Shown here in pieces: positions 26,647 to 38,639 of a DNA stretch of 64,000 nucleotides. Positions within the stretch are counted from its first letter, which is position 1. Each line of letters begins with the position of its first letter. The notes beneath the pieces were generated by a model. The model ran no database searches. It had not been told where the DNA came from and saw only the letters and a program-made list of their open reading frames with translations. Source of the stretch: CAVSJR01 sp963728285 (lineage in GTDB: Bacteria > Actinomycetota > UBA4738 > HRBIN12); contig CAVSJR010000001.1 in the NCBI GenBank assembly GCA_963728285.1, forward strand, positions 496,001-560,000, written 5' to 3'. Made by a program: the position numbers and the translations under genes.

Positions 26647-29536
26647 TCAGTGGCAGGACCCAGAGCCCGTGTCGGTGAGGGTCTCCCCGGGGGCGGGCAT
26701 GAAGCGCCAGTCGTACCCGTTCGAGCGCAGCGTCAGCTTCAACACACCGTAGTCCGAGCCGCTCTTGTCGACGATCGAGCGCGAGCTGCTCGCGCTCTGC
26801 AGGCTCTTGCCGCCGGTCCCGACCACCCACGACCGGATCCCGTCCGGGTCGGACTGGCCGGATCCGTTCAACGGCTTCAGGCGAGCGTAGGAATGGACGT
26901 GACCCGCCAGGACGATGTCGGCGTGCGCCGCGTCGAGAGCGTTCCACAGCGTGCTCATGCTGCTCGTATCGTCCCCGCTCGAGGCGGCGTACCGGGGTCG
27001 GTGCCAGAACGCGAGCGTGCACTGGTTCGGATTGGCCGCCAGGTCGGCACGCAGCCACCGCTCCTGATCGGAGCCGGCTCCGCAGCCCCCGACCCGGGAG
27101 CACTCGGAGTTGAGCGAGATCAGGTGCCACGCGCCCACGTCGAAGCTGTACCATCCCTTGCCCTGCTGTCCCGCGCGGGACCCGAAGTACTGGAAGTAGC
27201 CCCCCGCGTTCGAGGATGTCGAGCAGCCGGTGCCGCCGCTCGTGTCGTACTCGTGGTTGCCCACCGTTGGGTAGGTGACCGCCTTCAACCTCCCCCACGA
27301 CAGGTCGAACGAGCGAAGGAACGCCTGGTAGCCGCCGCAGTTGTACTGGATGTCGCCCAGCGCGAGGACCGCGGCCGGGTCGGCGCTGAGGAGGAGGTCG
27401 GAGGTGGCCTTCTGGCGACACGAGCCCGACGTTCCGTTGCCTCCGTTGAACGAGCCGTCGTTCGGATCACACGCGATGTCCCCGGCCGCCATCACGACGT
27501 GCTCTCCCCCAGACGTCGGCGGCACATCGACGACGAGCTCCGCCGAGCGATCCGAGTGGTTGCCCGCGGGGTCGAACGCATCGACGCGATACCGGTAGGT
27601 CGCGCCCGGCGTCACGGAATCATCCGTATAGCTCGAGACGGTCGTGGAATCGATCTGCGCGTCGTCCCGATAGACCGTGTAGCCCTCGACGGAGGTGTCG
27701 TCGGTCGACGACGTCCAGTCGAGGTCGACCCGCGACGAGGTCACCGCGATCGTTCGCAGCGACGTCGGGACCGATGGCGAGGAACCGTCCGGGGCCGACG
27801 GCGTGTCCACCCGCACCGGGCCGGTCCGAGCGGAACGATTCCCGGCGGCATCGAAGGCGTCCACGCGATACCGATACGTGGTCGAGGGCGACACCGTGTC
27901 GTCGGCGTAGGCCGCTCCCTCGGTCGATCCGATCGCGCTCCCATTCCGATAGACCGTGTAGCCCGCGACGGCGACGTCGTCGATCGACGCAGTCCACGTC
28001 AGCTCCACGCGCGCCGACGACACCGACCCGACCGCCAGGCCGGAGGGAATCGACGGAGGCGTGCCGTCGGGGACGTCGAGCTCCACCGCGTTCGACGGCC
28101 CGGAGTGGAATCCCTTCGCATCGAACGCATCGACGACGTAGATCACGTGCTGTCCGGAGGCGGGCGGCGATGCGTCCGAGAACGACAACTCGGTCGTCGT
28201 CCCCGCCACGTCGCCGTTGCGATAGACCGTGTATCCCTCGACCCCGACGTCGTCGGTGGCCGCGCTCCAGGCGAGATCGATGTGGTCGGACGACACCGCC
28301 GTGGCGGCCAGGCCCGACGGCGGCTCGGGCGGCGTCGTGTCGGGGGGGACGTCGACGATCACCGGGTCCGAGGCGGGCGAGTGGTTGCCGTCGGCATCGA
28401 ACGCATCCACGGCATACGCGTGCGAGGCCTCCGGCACCGCCGCGTCGTCGGTGAACGTGAGGGCGGCCGTCGTCGCGATGACGTCGCCGTCTCGAATCAC
28501 GGAGTATCCCTCGACGCCGCGGTCGTCGGACGCGGCCGTCCAGGCGAGCTCGACCTTCGTCGGAGACACGGCGGAACCGGTCAATCCGCTCGGCGTGTCC
28601 GGCGGCGTCGTGTCGGGGGATGGAACATCCACGCCGGCGACGTCGGTGGGAGTGGACCGGTGTCCGGCGGCGTCGAAGGCATCGACCGCGTAGTCGTAGT
28701 GCGTCGACGCGGACACCTCTGAGTCCGTGAACGTGAGATCGGGGGTGACGCCGATGGGGCTGCCGTCGCGGTAGATCGTGTAGCCGGCGACCGCGGTGTC
28801 GTCGGTCGAGCCGGTCCATGACAGGTGGGCGCGCGTCGAGCCGAGCGCCTCGGCGACCAGGTCCGTGGGCGTCGTCGGCGGATCGTGATCGGCCGGGGGG
28901 ATGAACGTCGTGCTCACGTCGACGTCGTCGTAGGCGATGTCCGAGGTGCGATCGCGAACGTCCTCGCCGACGCGCAGCGCGGTTACTCCTTGTGCCCCAA
29001 GCGATTGCGCGGTCCCCAACTCGGGGAGCGCCTCGCCGTCCAGCCACACGTCGGAGCGGCCCGCATCACCGACCCGGATGTGGACCTCGAGCTCGTGCCA
29101 GGCCGAGTCCGTCACGGCGCGCTCGGCCAGCTGCGCCGTCGGCATGGTGGAGTTCCGCAGGAACACCCGCCCGTCGGACTGCAGGCCGACGCCCAGGAGC
29201 GGCTTGTTGGACCGAGCGAACCGAAGCAGCGACGATGGCGTGGATCGGCTCTCGACGCGGAACCAGACCCGAGCATAGAGCTCGGCGTCGCCCCGTTCCG
29301 AGGCTCCGCACGATGTACGCCTGCGCTCCCGCCGGCGTCATCCGCGAGGCGAACGACCCGGATCGGACCGTGGAGGACTGGACTTGCACGGCGCCGACCG
29401 TTTTGGTCCACGATGAGAATGACCCGTTCTCGAATCCGTCCGCGAACACATCGCCGGAGGCGACGGCGATGCCGGGGATCGCCAACGTCAGCGTGGCGAG
29501 GGCCAGGGCGAGCCGCGGGGGGAACCGGTTCGTCAT
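26647..29536 (-). CDS. Secreted metallophosphoesterase with LamG-like and five FN3 domains (one frame break)
   Basis: About 962 residues. A signal peptide (LALALATLTLAIPGIAVASG), a LamG-like domain (FADGFENGSFSSWTKTVGAV), then five tandem FN3 modules, each with a TxVxLxWTAxxDDxxVxGYTVYRDG core, and a calcineurin-like phosphoesterase with GDIACD, LALGDIQYNC, VGNHEYD and LAGHVHSYAR. One extra G near 29300 separates RSLGTG from DAELYARVWFRVES. It differs from its neighbour mainly by four additional FN3 units, which lengthen the stalk. The start is ATG 29536. It is divergent from the giant repeat protein. Confidence 0.86.
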
Positions 29537-29688
29537 CGGCGTTCTTTCTAGTGCAGACGGTCACCCCGCCACAAGGCTGCGGCGTAGGCCGAAAGGCTAT
29601 TGCTTCACAGCCGCCGATTCGGTTTCCCGGACGCCCTAGGGCCAAGGACGCGGACGATCGGCCGTAGCGGACCACCTGCCTCCCCCGC

Positions 29689-29694
29689 TACCGT
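29689..29694 (+). promoter_or_regulatory. -10 element of the giant repeat-protein gene
   Basis: TACCGT with the ATG at 29708, giving a leader of about six bases and no Shine-Dalgarno sequence. Confidence 0.45.
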
Positions 29695-29707
29695 GTGGCC
29701 TCCCCCC

Positions 29708-32700
29708 ATGGACGTTACGACCATTGCCCGCAGCACCGAGAAGCGCCGCGCGCGTCGCGGCGTCGTCGGCTTCACGCTCATCGCGCTCCTCGGCGCGATG
29801 CTCGTCTGGACGCCCGCGGCGAGCGCCACGATCGCCTCGTCGCCCAACCCGGCGACCTGGGGGACCAACGGGACGGTGCACTCGCTCGCGCGGGAGGGCA
29901 ACATCCTCTACCTCGGCGGTACGTTCACCGCCGTCGTCTCCCCCGACGGCTCACAGACCCAGCCCCGAAACGGCCTCGCCGCGATCGACCTGACGACGGG
30001 ACAGCCGACCCCGTGGAACCCGAACGTCGGCGGGCTCACCGCGACGGTCTTCACGATGGTCATCTCCGGGCAGCGGCTCTTCGTCGGCGGCGACTTCACC
30101 TCGATCGGCGGGCAGGCCAGGAGCCGGCTCGCCGCGATCGACACGGCGACGGGCACCCCCATCTCGACGTGGACCGCGGGGTTCGACGGCAAGGTTCGCG
30201 GCCTGGCGATCGCCGGGAACACGCTCTACGTCGGCGGGTCCTTCGAACACTGGAAGGCCACGGCGACCATGCGACTGCGCCTCGCCGCCGTGGACGCCAC
30301 GACGGGGGACCTTCTGCCGTGGGCTCCCAACTCCAACGACAGCGTTCGCGCCATCGAGATCGCGCCCGACGGGCGGATCATCGTCGGAGGCCTCTTCACC
30401 GAGATCGACGGGGATCCGCAGCAGCAGTACCTTTCCGCGCTGGACGCCGCCGGCAACCTCCAGCCGTGGGCAAGCCGACCAGACCGTCCGGTGCTCAGCA
30501 TGGCGCAGGGGAACGGAGCCCTGTATTCGGGATCCGGCGGCGAGCCGGGGGGCTACGCCTGGGCCCACAACCTGACGACCGGCGCGTTCCTCTGGTCCAT
30601 CCCCTCGGACGGCGACGTCCAGGGCATCGTTCTCGCCGATGGCCGCGTCGTCCTCGGCGGACACTTCGACGTCATCGGCACACTGACCGCGCGGCGCCTC
30701 GCCGCGGTCGATCCGGCCACGGGCGCAGTCGATCCCACGTGGATTCCCGACGTCAACGGGGCGCTCGGAGTCTCCGCGGTCGAGGTCGGCGGCGACGTGC
30801 TCTACGTCGGCGGCGACTTCAGCACCGTCGGCGGCATCTCCCGACGCACGATCGCCTCGTTCAACGTCTCCCCCGACTCGAACGGGTCACCACATCGTCT
30901 CGGTGACGAGCCCGGGCGACGGCGACACGTTCAAGACAAGCGACCGCGTTCCCTTGCGCGCGACGGCGACCGACTTCGAGGACGGGAACCTCACGTCCGA
31001 GATCTCGTGGTCCTCGAACCTCGACGGCAAGCTCGGGCGAGGCGGAAGCGTGGCGAAGCGCCTGTCGGCAGGTACCCACCGCATCACCGCGAAGGTCAAG
31101 GACTCGAGCGGGAAGCGTCGCATCAAGCTCGGTCACGGTCGAGGTGACGAACAGCCTGCCACGAGTCGTCATCAAGAACCCGCTGACCGGCTCGACGTAT
31201 AGAGGCAACGATCAGATCTCGTTCACCGGGACCGCGAGCGACTACGACGACGGCGATCTGACGTCGGCGATCAGGTGGGCCTCGAGCATCGACGGGCCGC
31301 TCGGCTCCGGCGGCAGCGTGACCCGATCCCTCACGGCGGGGACCCACACGGTGACGGCATCGGTCACCGACGCCGCGGGCGCGACGAAGACCGCCACGGT
31401 GAACCTCACGGTGACGAGCGGGAACGCGGCGCCGGTCGTGACGATCACGGCTCCGGCCGACGGCACGAGGTCGCCGGTCGGCTCGCAGGTGGCGTTCGCC
31501 GGCACCGCGCAGGATGCGGAGCAGGGGAACCTCGCGGCGGACCTCTCCTGGACGTCCAGCATCGACGGACGGATCGGCTCGGGCCCCAATCCATCGAAAC
31601 GGCTTTCCGAGGGCACGCACACGATTCGGGCGAAGGTCACGGACGCGGCCGGAGCGATCGGGCGGGCCGCCATCACGGTCACGATCGGCAACGCGGCTCC
31701 CGAGATCGTCGTGACGAGCCCGGTCGACGGGTCGTCGGCGCAGGCCGGGACGCCGGTGGCGTTCGAGGCAACGGCGACCGACGTCGAGGACGGCTCGCTG
31801 ACGTCGGCCCTGACGTGGAGCTCGAGCATCGATGGACCCCTGGGCTCGGGAGGCAGCTTCTCGAGGACCCTGTCCATCGGCACCCACACCATCACCGTGA
31901 GCGCGACGGACGCCGCGGGGACCACCACGACGGCCACGACGACCGTGACCGTCACCCAGGCGAACAGCGCGCCGACCATCGCCATCTCCAGCCCGGCCGA
32001 CGGCGAGCACGTCCGGACCAGGGATCGCATCTCGTTCACGGCAGCGGCCTCCGACCTCGAGAGCGGCGACCTGACGTCGTCCATCGAGTGGGAGTCGAAC
32101 ATCGACGGATCGCTCGGAACCGGCGGAACGGTCACCGGACGCCTCACCAAGGGCACGCACACGATCACCGCGAGGGTGACCGACGGCGGAGGGCTCGAGC
32201 GCGCCGCGACGGTCACGGTGGTCGTGGCGAACACGCCGCCGCAGCTCTTCGTCACGAGCCCGACGGCGGGCGCTACGTTCCCATCCAGCGCCGACATCCT
32301 CTTCCAGGCGACCGCGGACGACTTCGACGACGGCGACCTCGGCCCCTCCATCGCAATGGACCTCCAGCATCGAGGGCCCCTTCGGCACCGGCTCGAGCCA
32401 CATCGAGCGCCTCGTGCAGGGCGTGCACACGATCACGGCGAGCGTGACGGACTCGGACGGGGCGACGCGAACGGCCTCCTTCACCATCACCGTCACCAAC
32501 ACGAGCCCGACGGTGACCATGGCTGCGCCCGCGAACGGCGCCACCTTCAGAACCTCGAATCTCATCTCCTTCCAGGCCAGCGCGACCGACAACGAGGACG
32601 GGAACCTGACGAGCTCGATCGCGTGGTCCTCCGACCTCGACGGTTCACTCGGAACGGGCGGCAGCTTCACGAAGCGCCTCAGCAAGGGAACGCATCTCGT

Positions 32701-35700
32701 GACCGCCAGGGTGACGGACGCCGGCGGCCTGACGCGGACGGCGTCGGTGACCGTGAACGTCACGAACTCGCTCCCGACGATCGCGATCCAGGCCCCCGTG
32801 GGCGGGAGCTCCTTCGCCACGACCGACGAGATCTCCTTCCGCGGCACCGCGAGCGACTTCGACGACGGCGACCTCGCACCCTCCATCGAGTGGTCCTCGA
32901 GCATCGACGGCTCGATCGGCGGCGGAGGCGCCTTCACTCGCCAGCTCTCGAACGGCACGCACACGATCACCGCCAGGGTCACCGATTCCGACGGCGCATC
33001 GCGAACGGCGAGCGTCACCATCACGGTCGGGAACGCTCTCCCGGTCGTGTCGATCGAGGCCCCCGCCAGCGGGGGCCTTTTTCAGTCGAGCGACGACATC
33101 CACTTCAAGGGATCGGCGAGCGACTTCGACGACGGCAGCCTCACCGCCCAGATCACCTGGACGTCGAGCATCGACGGGCCGATCGGAACGGGCGGCGAGT
33201 TCACGAGGCGCCTCTCTCCGGGCTCGCACACGATCACGGCCAGGGCCACGGATTCCGACGGCGGGTCGCGGACGGCGACGGTGACCATCGCGGTGGCCAA
33301 TACGCCGCCGACGATCGCCATCCGAACTCCGGCCGCGAATGCCTCCTTCACATCCGGCGATGACGTCGTGTTCCTGGGCGAGGCGAACGACGCCGACGAC
33401 GGCGACCTGTCGAGCTCGATCCTGTGGACCTCCGACCGGGACGGGGTCCTCGGCACCGGCTCGACGCTCACGAAGAAGCTGTCGAAGGGCACGCACGTCA
33501 TCACGGCGAGCGTGACCGACTCGGCCACGACCGCTCGCACCGCCTCGATCACCCTCACCGTCGGCAACAGCCCCCCGGCCGTCTCGATCCAGAGCCCGGC
33601 CGACGGATCGACCTTCTCGCCCAGCGCCCAGATCTCGTTCCGCGCGACCGCGGGTGACTTCGACCAGGGCGACCTCACGAGCTCGATCGTCTGGACCTCC
33701 AGCCTCTCCGGAGGCATCGGCACCGGCGGGACCCTGAACCGATCGCTTCCGAGCGGCGTCCACGTGATCACGGCACAAGTCACGGACGCGGATGGCGCGA
33801 CCGTCTCGACATCGGTGTCGGTCTCGGTGGCGAGCAGCGCGCCGACCGTATCGATCCAGAGCCCGAGCAACGGCGCCGGCTTCACCACGAGCCAGATGCT
33901 GTCGTTCCAGGGAACGGCATCCGACCCGGACGACGGCCCATTGTCCGGATCGATCTCGTGGACGTCGGACAGGGACGGCGCACTCGGGACCGGCGCGACC
34001 GTCTCGAGGAGACTCTCGAAGGGCACGCACGTCATCACGGCGAGCGTCACGGACTCGGGCGGGATGACGAGCGTCGCGACCGTCACGATCGCGGTCCAGA
34101 ACTCGGCGCCGTCGGTCTCGATCTCGAGCCCGTCGAACGGCGCATCGTTCCTGCGCAGCGACAACATCTCGTTCCAGGGCTCCGCCGCTGATTTCGACGA
34201 CGGCGGCCTGACGAGCTCGATCGCATGGAGCTCCGACAGGGACGGGTCCCTCGGAACGGGAACGGGCTTCACGAGGAGGCTCTCGAAGGGCGTGCACGTC
34301 ATCACGGCGCGGGTCACGGACGCCGACGGCGCCTCGACGACCGCCTCGATCACGATCACCGTGGCGAACACGCCTCCGACCGTCGGCATCACCAGCCCCA
34401 CGAACGGCAGCACGTTCGTGACGAGCGACAGCCTCTCGTTCCAGGGATCCGCGAGCGACTTCGAGCAGGGAAGCCTCACGGGCTCGATCACATGGACCTC
34501 CAGCCGGGACGGCGCGATCGGCAGCGGCGGAAGCTTCACGAGGCGCCTGTCGAAGGGGACGCACACGATCACCGCGTCGATCACCGACGCGGACGGCGCG
34601 ACGGCCACCGCGTCCGTCACCGTGACGGTGGGCAACACGCCCCCGACGATCTCCATGTCGAGCCCTGCGAACGGCGCCACGTTCAAGACCGCCGACCAGA
34701 TCCAGTTCACGGGCGTCGCCAGCGACTTCGATCAGGGCAGCCTGACGGGCTCGATCGCCTGGACCTCCAGCAGGGACGGCGCGATCGGCAGCGGCGGAAG
34801 CTTCACGAGGCGCCTGTCGAAGGGGACGCACACGATCACCGCGTCGATCACCGACGCGGACGGGTCGACGAGGACCGCGGTGGCATCGATCACCGTGACG
34901 AACACGCCGCCCGTCGTGAGCATCTCCGGACCCGCGAACGGCGCATCCTACAACACCTCCGATCTCATCCAGTTCAACGGGACCGCCAGCGACTTCGATC
35001 AGGGGAGCCTCAGCAACTCGATCGCCTGGTCGTCCAACCGAGACGGCGCGCTCGGCTCGGGGGCGACGCTGTCGAAGCGGCTCACGAAGGGAACCCACAC
35101 GATCACCGCGTCGATCACCGACGCGGACGGCGCCACGACGACCGCGACGGTCACGATCTCCGTTGGGAACACGCCCCCCACCGTGAGCCTGACGAGTCCC
35201 GCGAACGGCGGCGTCATTCACGACGAGCGCCGACATCTCGTTCCAGGCGACCGCGGCCGACTTCGATCAGGGCTCGCTCACAGGCTCCATCGCCTGGTCG
35301 TCGAGCAAGGACGGAGCGCTCGGCTCCGGCGGGACCATCACGAGGAAGCTCACGAAGGGCACGCACGTCATCACGGCGAGCGTGACCGACGCCGACGGAG
35401 GCACGGCGAGCGCATCGACCACGATCACCGTCGCCAATACGCCGCCGACGGTCTCGATCTCGAGCCCAACCGGAGGATCCAACTTCACCACCAACGACAA
35501 CGTCCAGTTCACGGGCGCCGCGTCGGACTTCGATCAAGGGAGCCTCTCGAGCACCATGGTCTGGACCTCGAGCCTCGACGGGGCGATCGGGACCGGCGGG
35601 AGCTTCACGAAGAAACTCACGGCGGGATCACACATCATCACGGCGAGCGTGACCGACGCCGACGGGGCCGCGGCTGCGGCCACCGTGTCCGTGAACGTCG

Positions 35701-36028
35701 TGTCGGCAACGGCCTTGAAGGTCCAATCGATCACCTACGGCACGTCCGGCGGACCCCAGCGGCGACAAGCACCTCGACGTGACGATCCGCGTCGTCGGCG
35801 GTGCGAGCAACACGCCCGTGGCGGGCGCCTCCGTCTCCTTCGATCTGTACCTGGGTAACGCGATCGACCGAAGCCTCTCTGGGACTCACCGACGCGACGG
35901 GCACCTTCAACTATCAGCGCTCCGCCGCTCCCAGCGGCTGTTACCGGTCCGTCGTGACATCCGCAACCGCGACGGGGCTCGCGTGGGACGGAAGGACGCC
36001 GACGAACAACTTCTGCAAGCCGAACTGA
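29708..36028 (+). CDS. Giant secreted protein: beta-propeller head and 18 Ig-like repeats (six frame breaks)
   Basis: About 2,100 residues. A signal peptide (IALLGAMLVWTPAASA), then a propeller of about 350 residues with repeated LYVGGDF-x-IGG and LAAIDTATG motifs (delta-60/DUF5122-like). Eighteen Ig-like repeats of about 89 residues follow (30894-35716), each of the form SPANGATF, SDFDQGSLTSSIAWTSS, DGSLGTGGSFTKRLSKGTHT and ITASVTDADG. A C-terminal domain of about 100 residues (DVTIRVVGGASNTPVAGASV) ends NNFCKPN. Single extra bases near 30891, 31110, 32353, 35211, 35752 and 35879 break the frame. No LPxTG or membrane anchor is seen. It probably acts as an adhesin or matrix protein. Confidence 0.85.
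33058..33082 (+). terminator. Intrinsic-terminator-like hairpin inside the repeat gene
   Basis: GGCCCCCG/CGGGGGCC around CCAG, followed by TTTTT, in repeat 9 (coding EAPASGGLF). It is the cleanest Rho-independent terminator shape in the window, yet it lies inside an open reading frame. Confidence 0.45.
34506..34863 (+). repeat. Near-identical DNA in adjacent Ig repeats 14 and 15
   Basis: About 90 bp starting at 34506 recurs at 34773, 267 bp (89 codons) away, with no visible differences, while other repeats have diverged. This points to recent duplication or gene conversion within the array, or to an assembly effect. Confidence 0.7.
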
Positions 36029-36078
36029 CCCGCCGCGACGGCGAGCGTCGCAGTCCCAGAGGCGTGGAAGGCGAACCT

Positions 36079-37885
36079 TCAGACGTCGCGCAATCCGGGG
36101 ACGTTCTCCTTGAGGAATTCGAGGATGACGCGCATCTGCCGCACCTCTTCGTCCGTGTCGTTCGAGCCGTGGCCCGTGCCGAATCGATGAACCGTATGCG
36201 GGTGCCCGCGGGCCGCCAGTCGGTCGACGTAGGCCATCGCCTGGCGCAGAGGGCACCGCGAGTCGTTCTCGCCGATCACGAACAGGACGGGCGCGCGAAC
36301 CTCGTCCGCGTGATTGATCGGGTTGGCGAACGCCATGAGCTCCGGGACTTCGTCGGGCCTCCCGCCGAGCAGCGCCCGGTCATAGGCCTTGAGCGGCGGC
36401 GACAGATCCTCATACCCCGCCTCGTAGTCGCCCACCGGGATCCCCGCCACGCCGCAGCGCCAGAGTGTCAGGATTGGTGCCCAGCTGCATGAGCGTGACG
36501 TAGCTTCCCCACGACCACCCCGCCACGACCGCACGCGAGGGGTCCGCGATGCCACGGTTCACGAGATCACGGAAGCCGTCCGTCACGTCGTCGACGTCGG
36601 GCCCGCCGATCCGGCCGATCAGTGCATCGCGCCACCCTCGTCCGTAGCCGGTGGATCCGCGGTAGTTCACCATCGCGACGGCGAGCCCCGCGTCGACGTA
36701 GGCCTGGACCTCCGGATTGAATCGGTCCTCATCGAGCCAGGTGGGACCGCCGTGCACGAGCATCACGATCGGCCATGGTCCATCGCCCTCGGGCACGACG
36801 TGGAACCCGTGCGCCCGCTGCCCCTCGCGATTCTCGAACGACCACGACACGTAGGGCCGGCCGTCCGGGGCGCGCTCCCCAACGGGCCGCAGGAGCTCCC
36901 TTCCCGCCTCGTCCAGGACGCGAATGTCTTGGGCGCCGTCGCTGTGGACGTACCACACCCTCCCGTCGGGGCGCACGCGAGCATCGACCACGTGCCCTTC
37001 GGGCGTGTCGATGCGTTCGACGGCTCCGCTGCCGATGTCCTGCCGGTACAGCTCCTGGCGCCCCTCGAAGGTCCGCACGAGCAGGACCGCTGACGCATCC
37101 GGATACCAATCGGCGATGTGGACGTCGCCCTCGCCGTCCCACGGCAGGTCGACCCACGACCCGTCAGAGGGCGTCCACAGCGCCGCCCGCTGCCATTCCT
37201 CACGCTCGTGGGCCACAGCGAGGCGCATGTCGCCCGCGGCCGGCGACCATGCCGTCGCCGTGAACGCCCGACCCTCGTCGTACTGCTCGCCGACGATGGA
37301 CCCTGTCCGGGACTCCACGACGCGCAGAGCGCGATGGATCCCGTCCCCCGACTCGGCGTGCTCGATCGCCAGCAGGGACCCATCCGACGACAGCCCCGCG
37401 ATGTCGGCGCGAAGTTCCTCCGACCCGGCGAGGTCCATGATCTCCGTGCTCCTCGCGAGCTCCTTCGCGGGCGCGCCGTCGGCGGCGACGTAGATACCGA
37501 ACCCGTTGTCATCCGAGATGCCCACGGCCACGATGCCCGGGGCCTGCGCGATGCCACCGGACCACCCTCGAGGGAGGCCCTCGACGAACGGCGTCGCCTC
37601 GCCGCCGTCGAACGCCTGGACCAGCCACCGACCCGACTCGTCTCCCGTCTCGTCCTCGAACCACAGGACGCCCTCGCCGTCGAGCGTCGCGTATCCCTCG
37701 ACCACTCCGACGGGATGATCGGTGACCTGTCGTCTCGTGTTCTTGCCCACGTCCCAGGTGTGCACCTGCCACACGCCCGACTCGGTGCCCTCGTAGACGG
37801 CGTGGTCGGGGGCGCGCCGCGACCAGCGCGGCAAGGTCAACTTCGGGGCGCGGAACCGACGCTCCCAGATCGGGGTCTCGCTCAC
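36079..37885 (-). CDS. Prolyl-oligopeptidase-type S9 peptidase (one frame break)
   Basis: About 601 residues. An N-terminal seven-bladed propeller (to about 350) precedes an alpha/beta-hydrolase domain opening at PWPIVMLVHGGPTWLDEDRF. Nucleophile motif GWSWGSYVT, acid in VIGENDSRCPLRQAM, histidine in GTGHGSND. Near 36466 one extra base breaks the frame between GTNPD and LWRCGVAGIPVGDYEAGYED. No signal peptide, so probably a cytoplasmic aminopeptidase or oligopeptidase. GTG 37885 lies seven bases after TAGGGT, so it is probably leaderless. Confidence 0.9.
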
Positions 37886-38019
37886 GGCGCCTACCCTATC
37901 GCGAGCCAACGGATCTTCGGAACGGAAGACGTCCGGGCCCGTGCGGCCTTCCGGCCTATGGACGCGACTCGGGGCACCCACATAGGGTCGTCGAGGCATC
38001 GATCGACGAGGGAGCACGA

Positions 38020-38634
38020 ATGACCAGGCGCCTGGCTCTTACGCTCTGCGCGACCATCGTCGTGCTGGTGATCCCGGCGACCGCTCAAGCGGACTACGGC
38101 GACCGCTGCCCCGCCTCCGGGAGCCTCACGACGATCTTCGGGACCGACGGCCCCGACAGCTACCTGACGGGCTTCGTCGGGACCAGCGACGTCGACGTGA
38201 TGTTCGCCTTCGCCGGCGACGACATCTTGTGGGGGGGCCCCAGCACCGACGACCTCTGCGGGGCGAAGGGCGACGATCGCATCGTCGGCGGCGACGAGCG
38301 CAGGGGCGGGGAGATCTCCTACGGCGATTGGATCTTCGGGCAGGGAGGCAGCGATACCATCCGCGCCGGCGGTGGCCACGACATCGTCCGGGGAGGCGGA
38401 GGGGCCGAGGACATCACGGCCGGCACCGGGATGGACTTCGTCGACGGAGGCGGCGGGCCCGACGTCATCAAGGGCGGGCCGCAGGCGGATGAGATCCACG
38501 GGGGCGCGGGCGACGACACGATCCGCGCGGGGGGCTCACAGGTCGATCACGTCTTCGGCGACGACGGTATCGACACCTGCATCGTCGACGAGTTCGACCT
38601 GGTCGAAGGCTGCGAGGTCATCGAGATCGTCTGA
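38020..38634 (+). CDS. Secreted RTX-like calcium-binding beta-roll protein
   Basis: 204 residues with signal peptide LALTLCATIVVLVIPATAQA. The mature protein has degenerate nonapeptide RTX-like repeats: FAGDDILWGGPSTDDL, GGSDTIRAGGGHDIVRGGGG, GGGPDVIKGGPQADEIHGGA and GDDTIRAGGS, expected to fold as a Ca2+-binding beta roll. Two Cys near each end could form disulfides. No enzymatic domain is present. The promoter is TAGGGT at 37983-37988, with GGGAG before the ATG. Confidence 0.85.
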   Translation: MTRRLALTLCATIVVLVIPATAQADYGDRCPASGSLTTIFGTDGPDSYLTGFVGTSDVDVMFAFAGDDILWGGPSTDDLCGAKGDDRIVGGDERRGGEISYGDWIFGQGGSDTIRAGGGHDIVRGGGGAEDITAGTGMDFVDGGGGPDVIKGGPQADEIHGGAGDDTIRAGGSQVDHVFGDDGIDTCIVDEFDLVEGCEVIEIV

Positions 38635-38639
38635 CTTCC

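Noticed and set aside
26650..28722. 690-codon open frame on the plus strand
   Set aside because: It lies antisense to the five FN3 modules of the phosphoesterase gene; its composition (Arg/Val/Gly-rich, no motifs) is that of a reverse frame opened by GC-rich repeated codons.
32645..35236. 863-codon open frame on the minus strand
   Set aside because: Antisense to the Ig repeats. It repeats every 89 codons only because the sense strand does; no signal or domain is seen.
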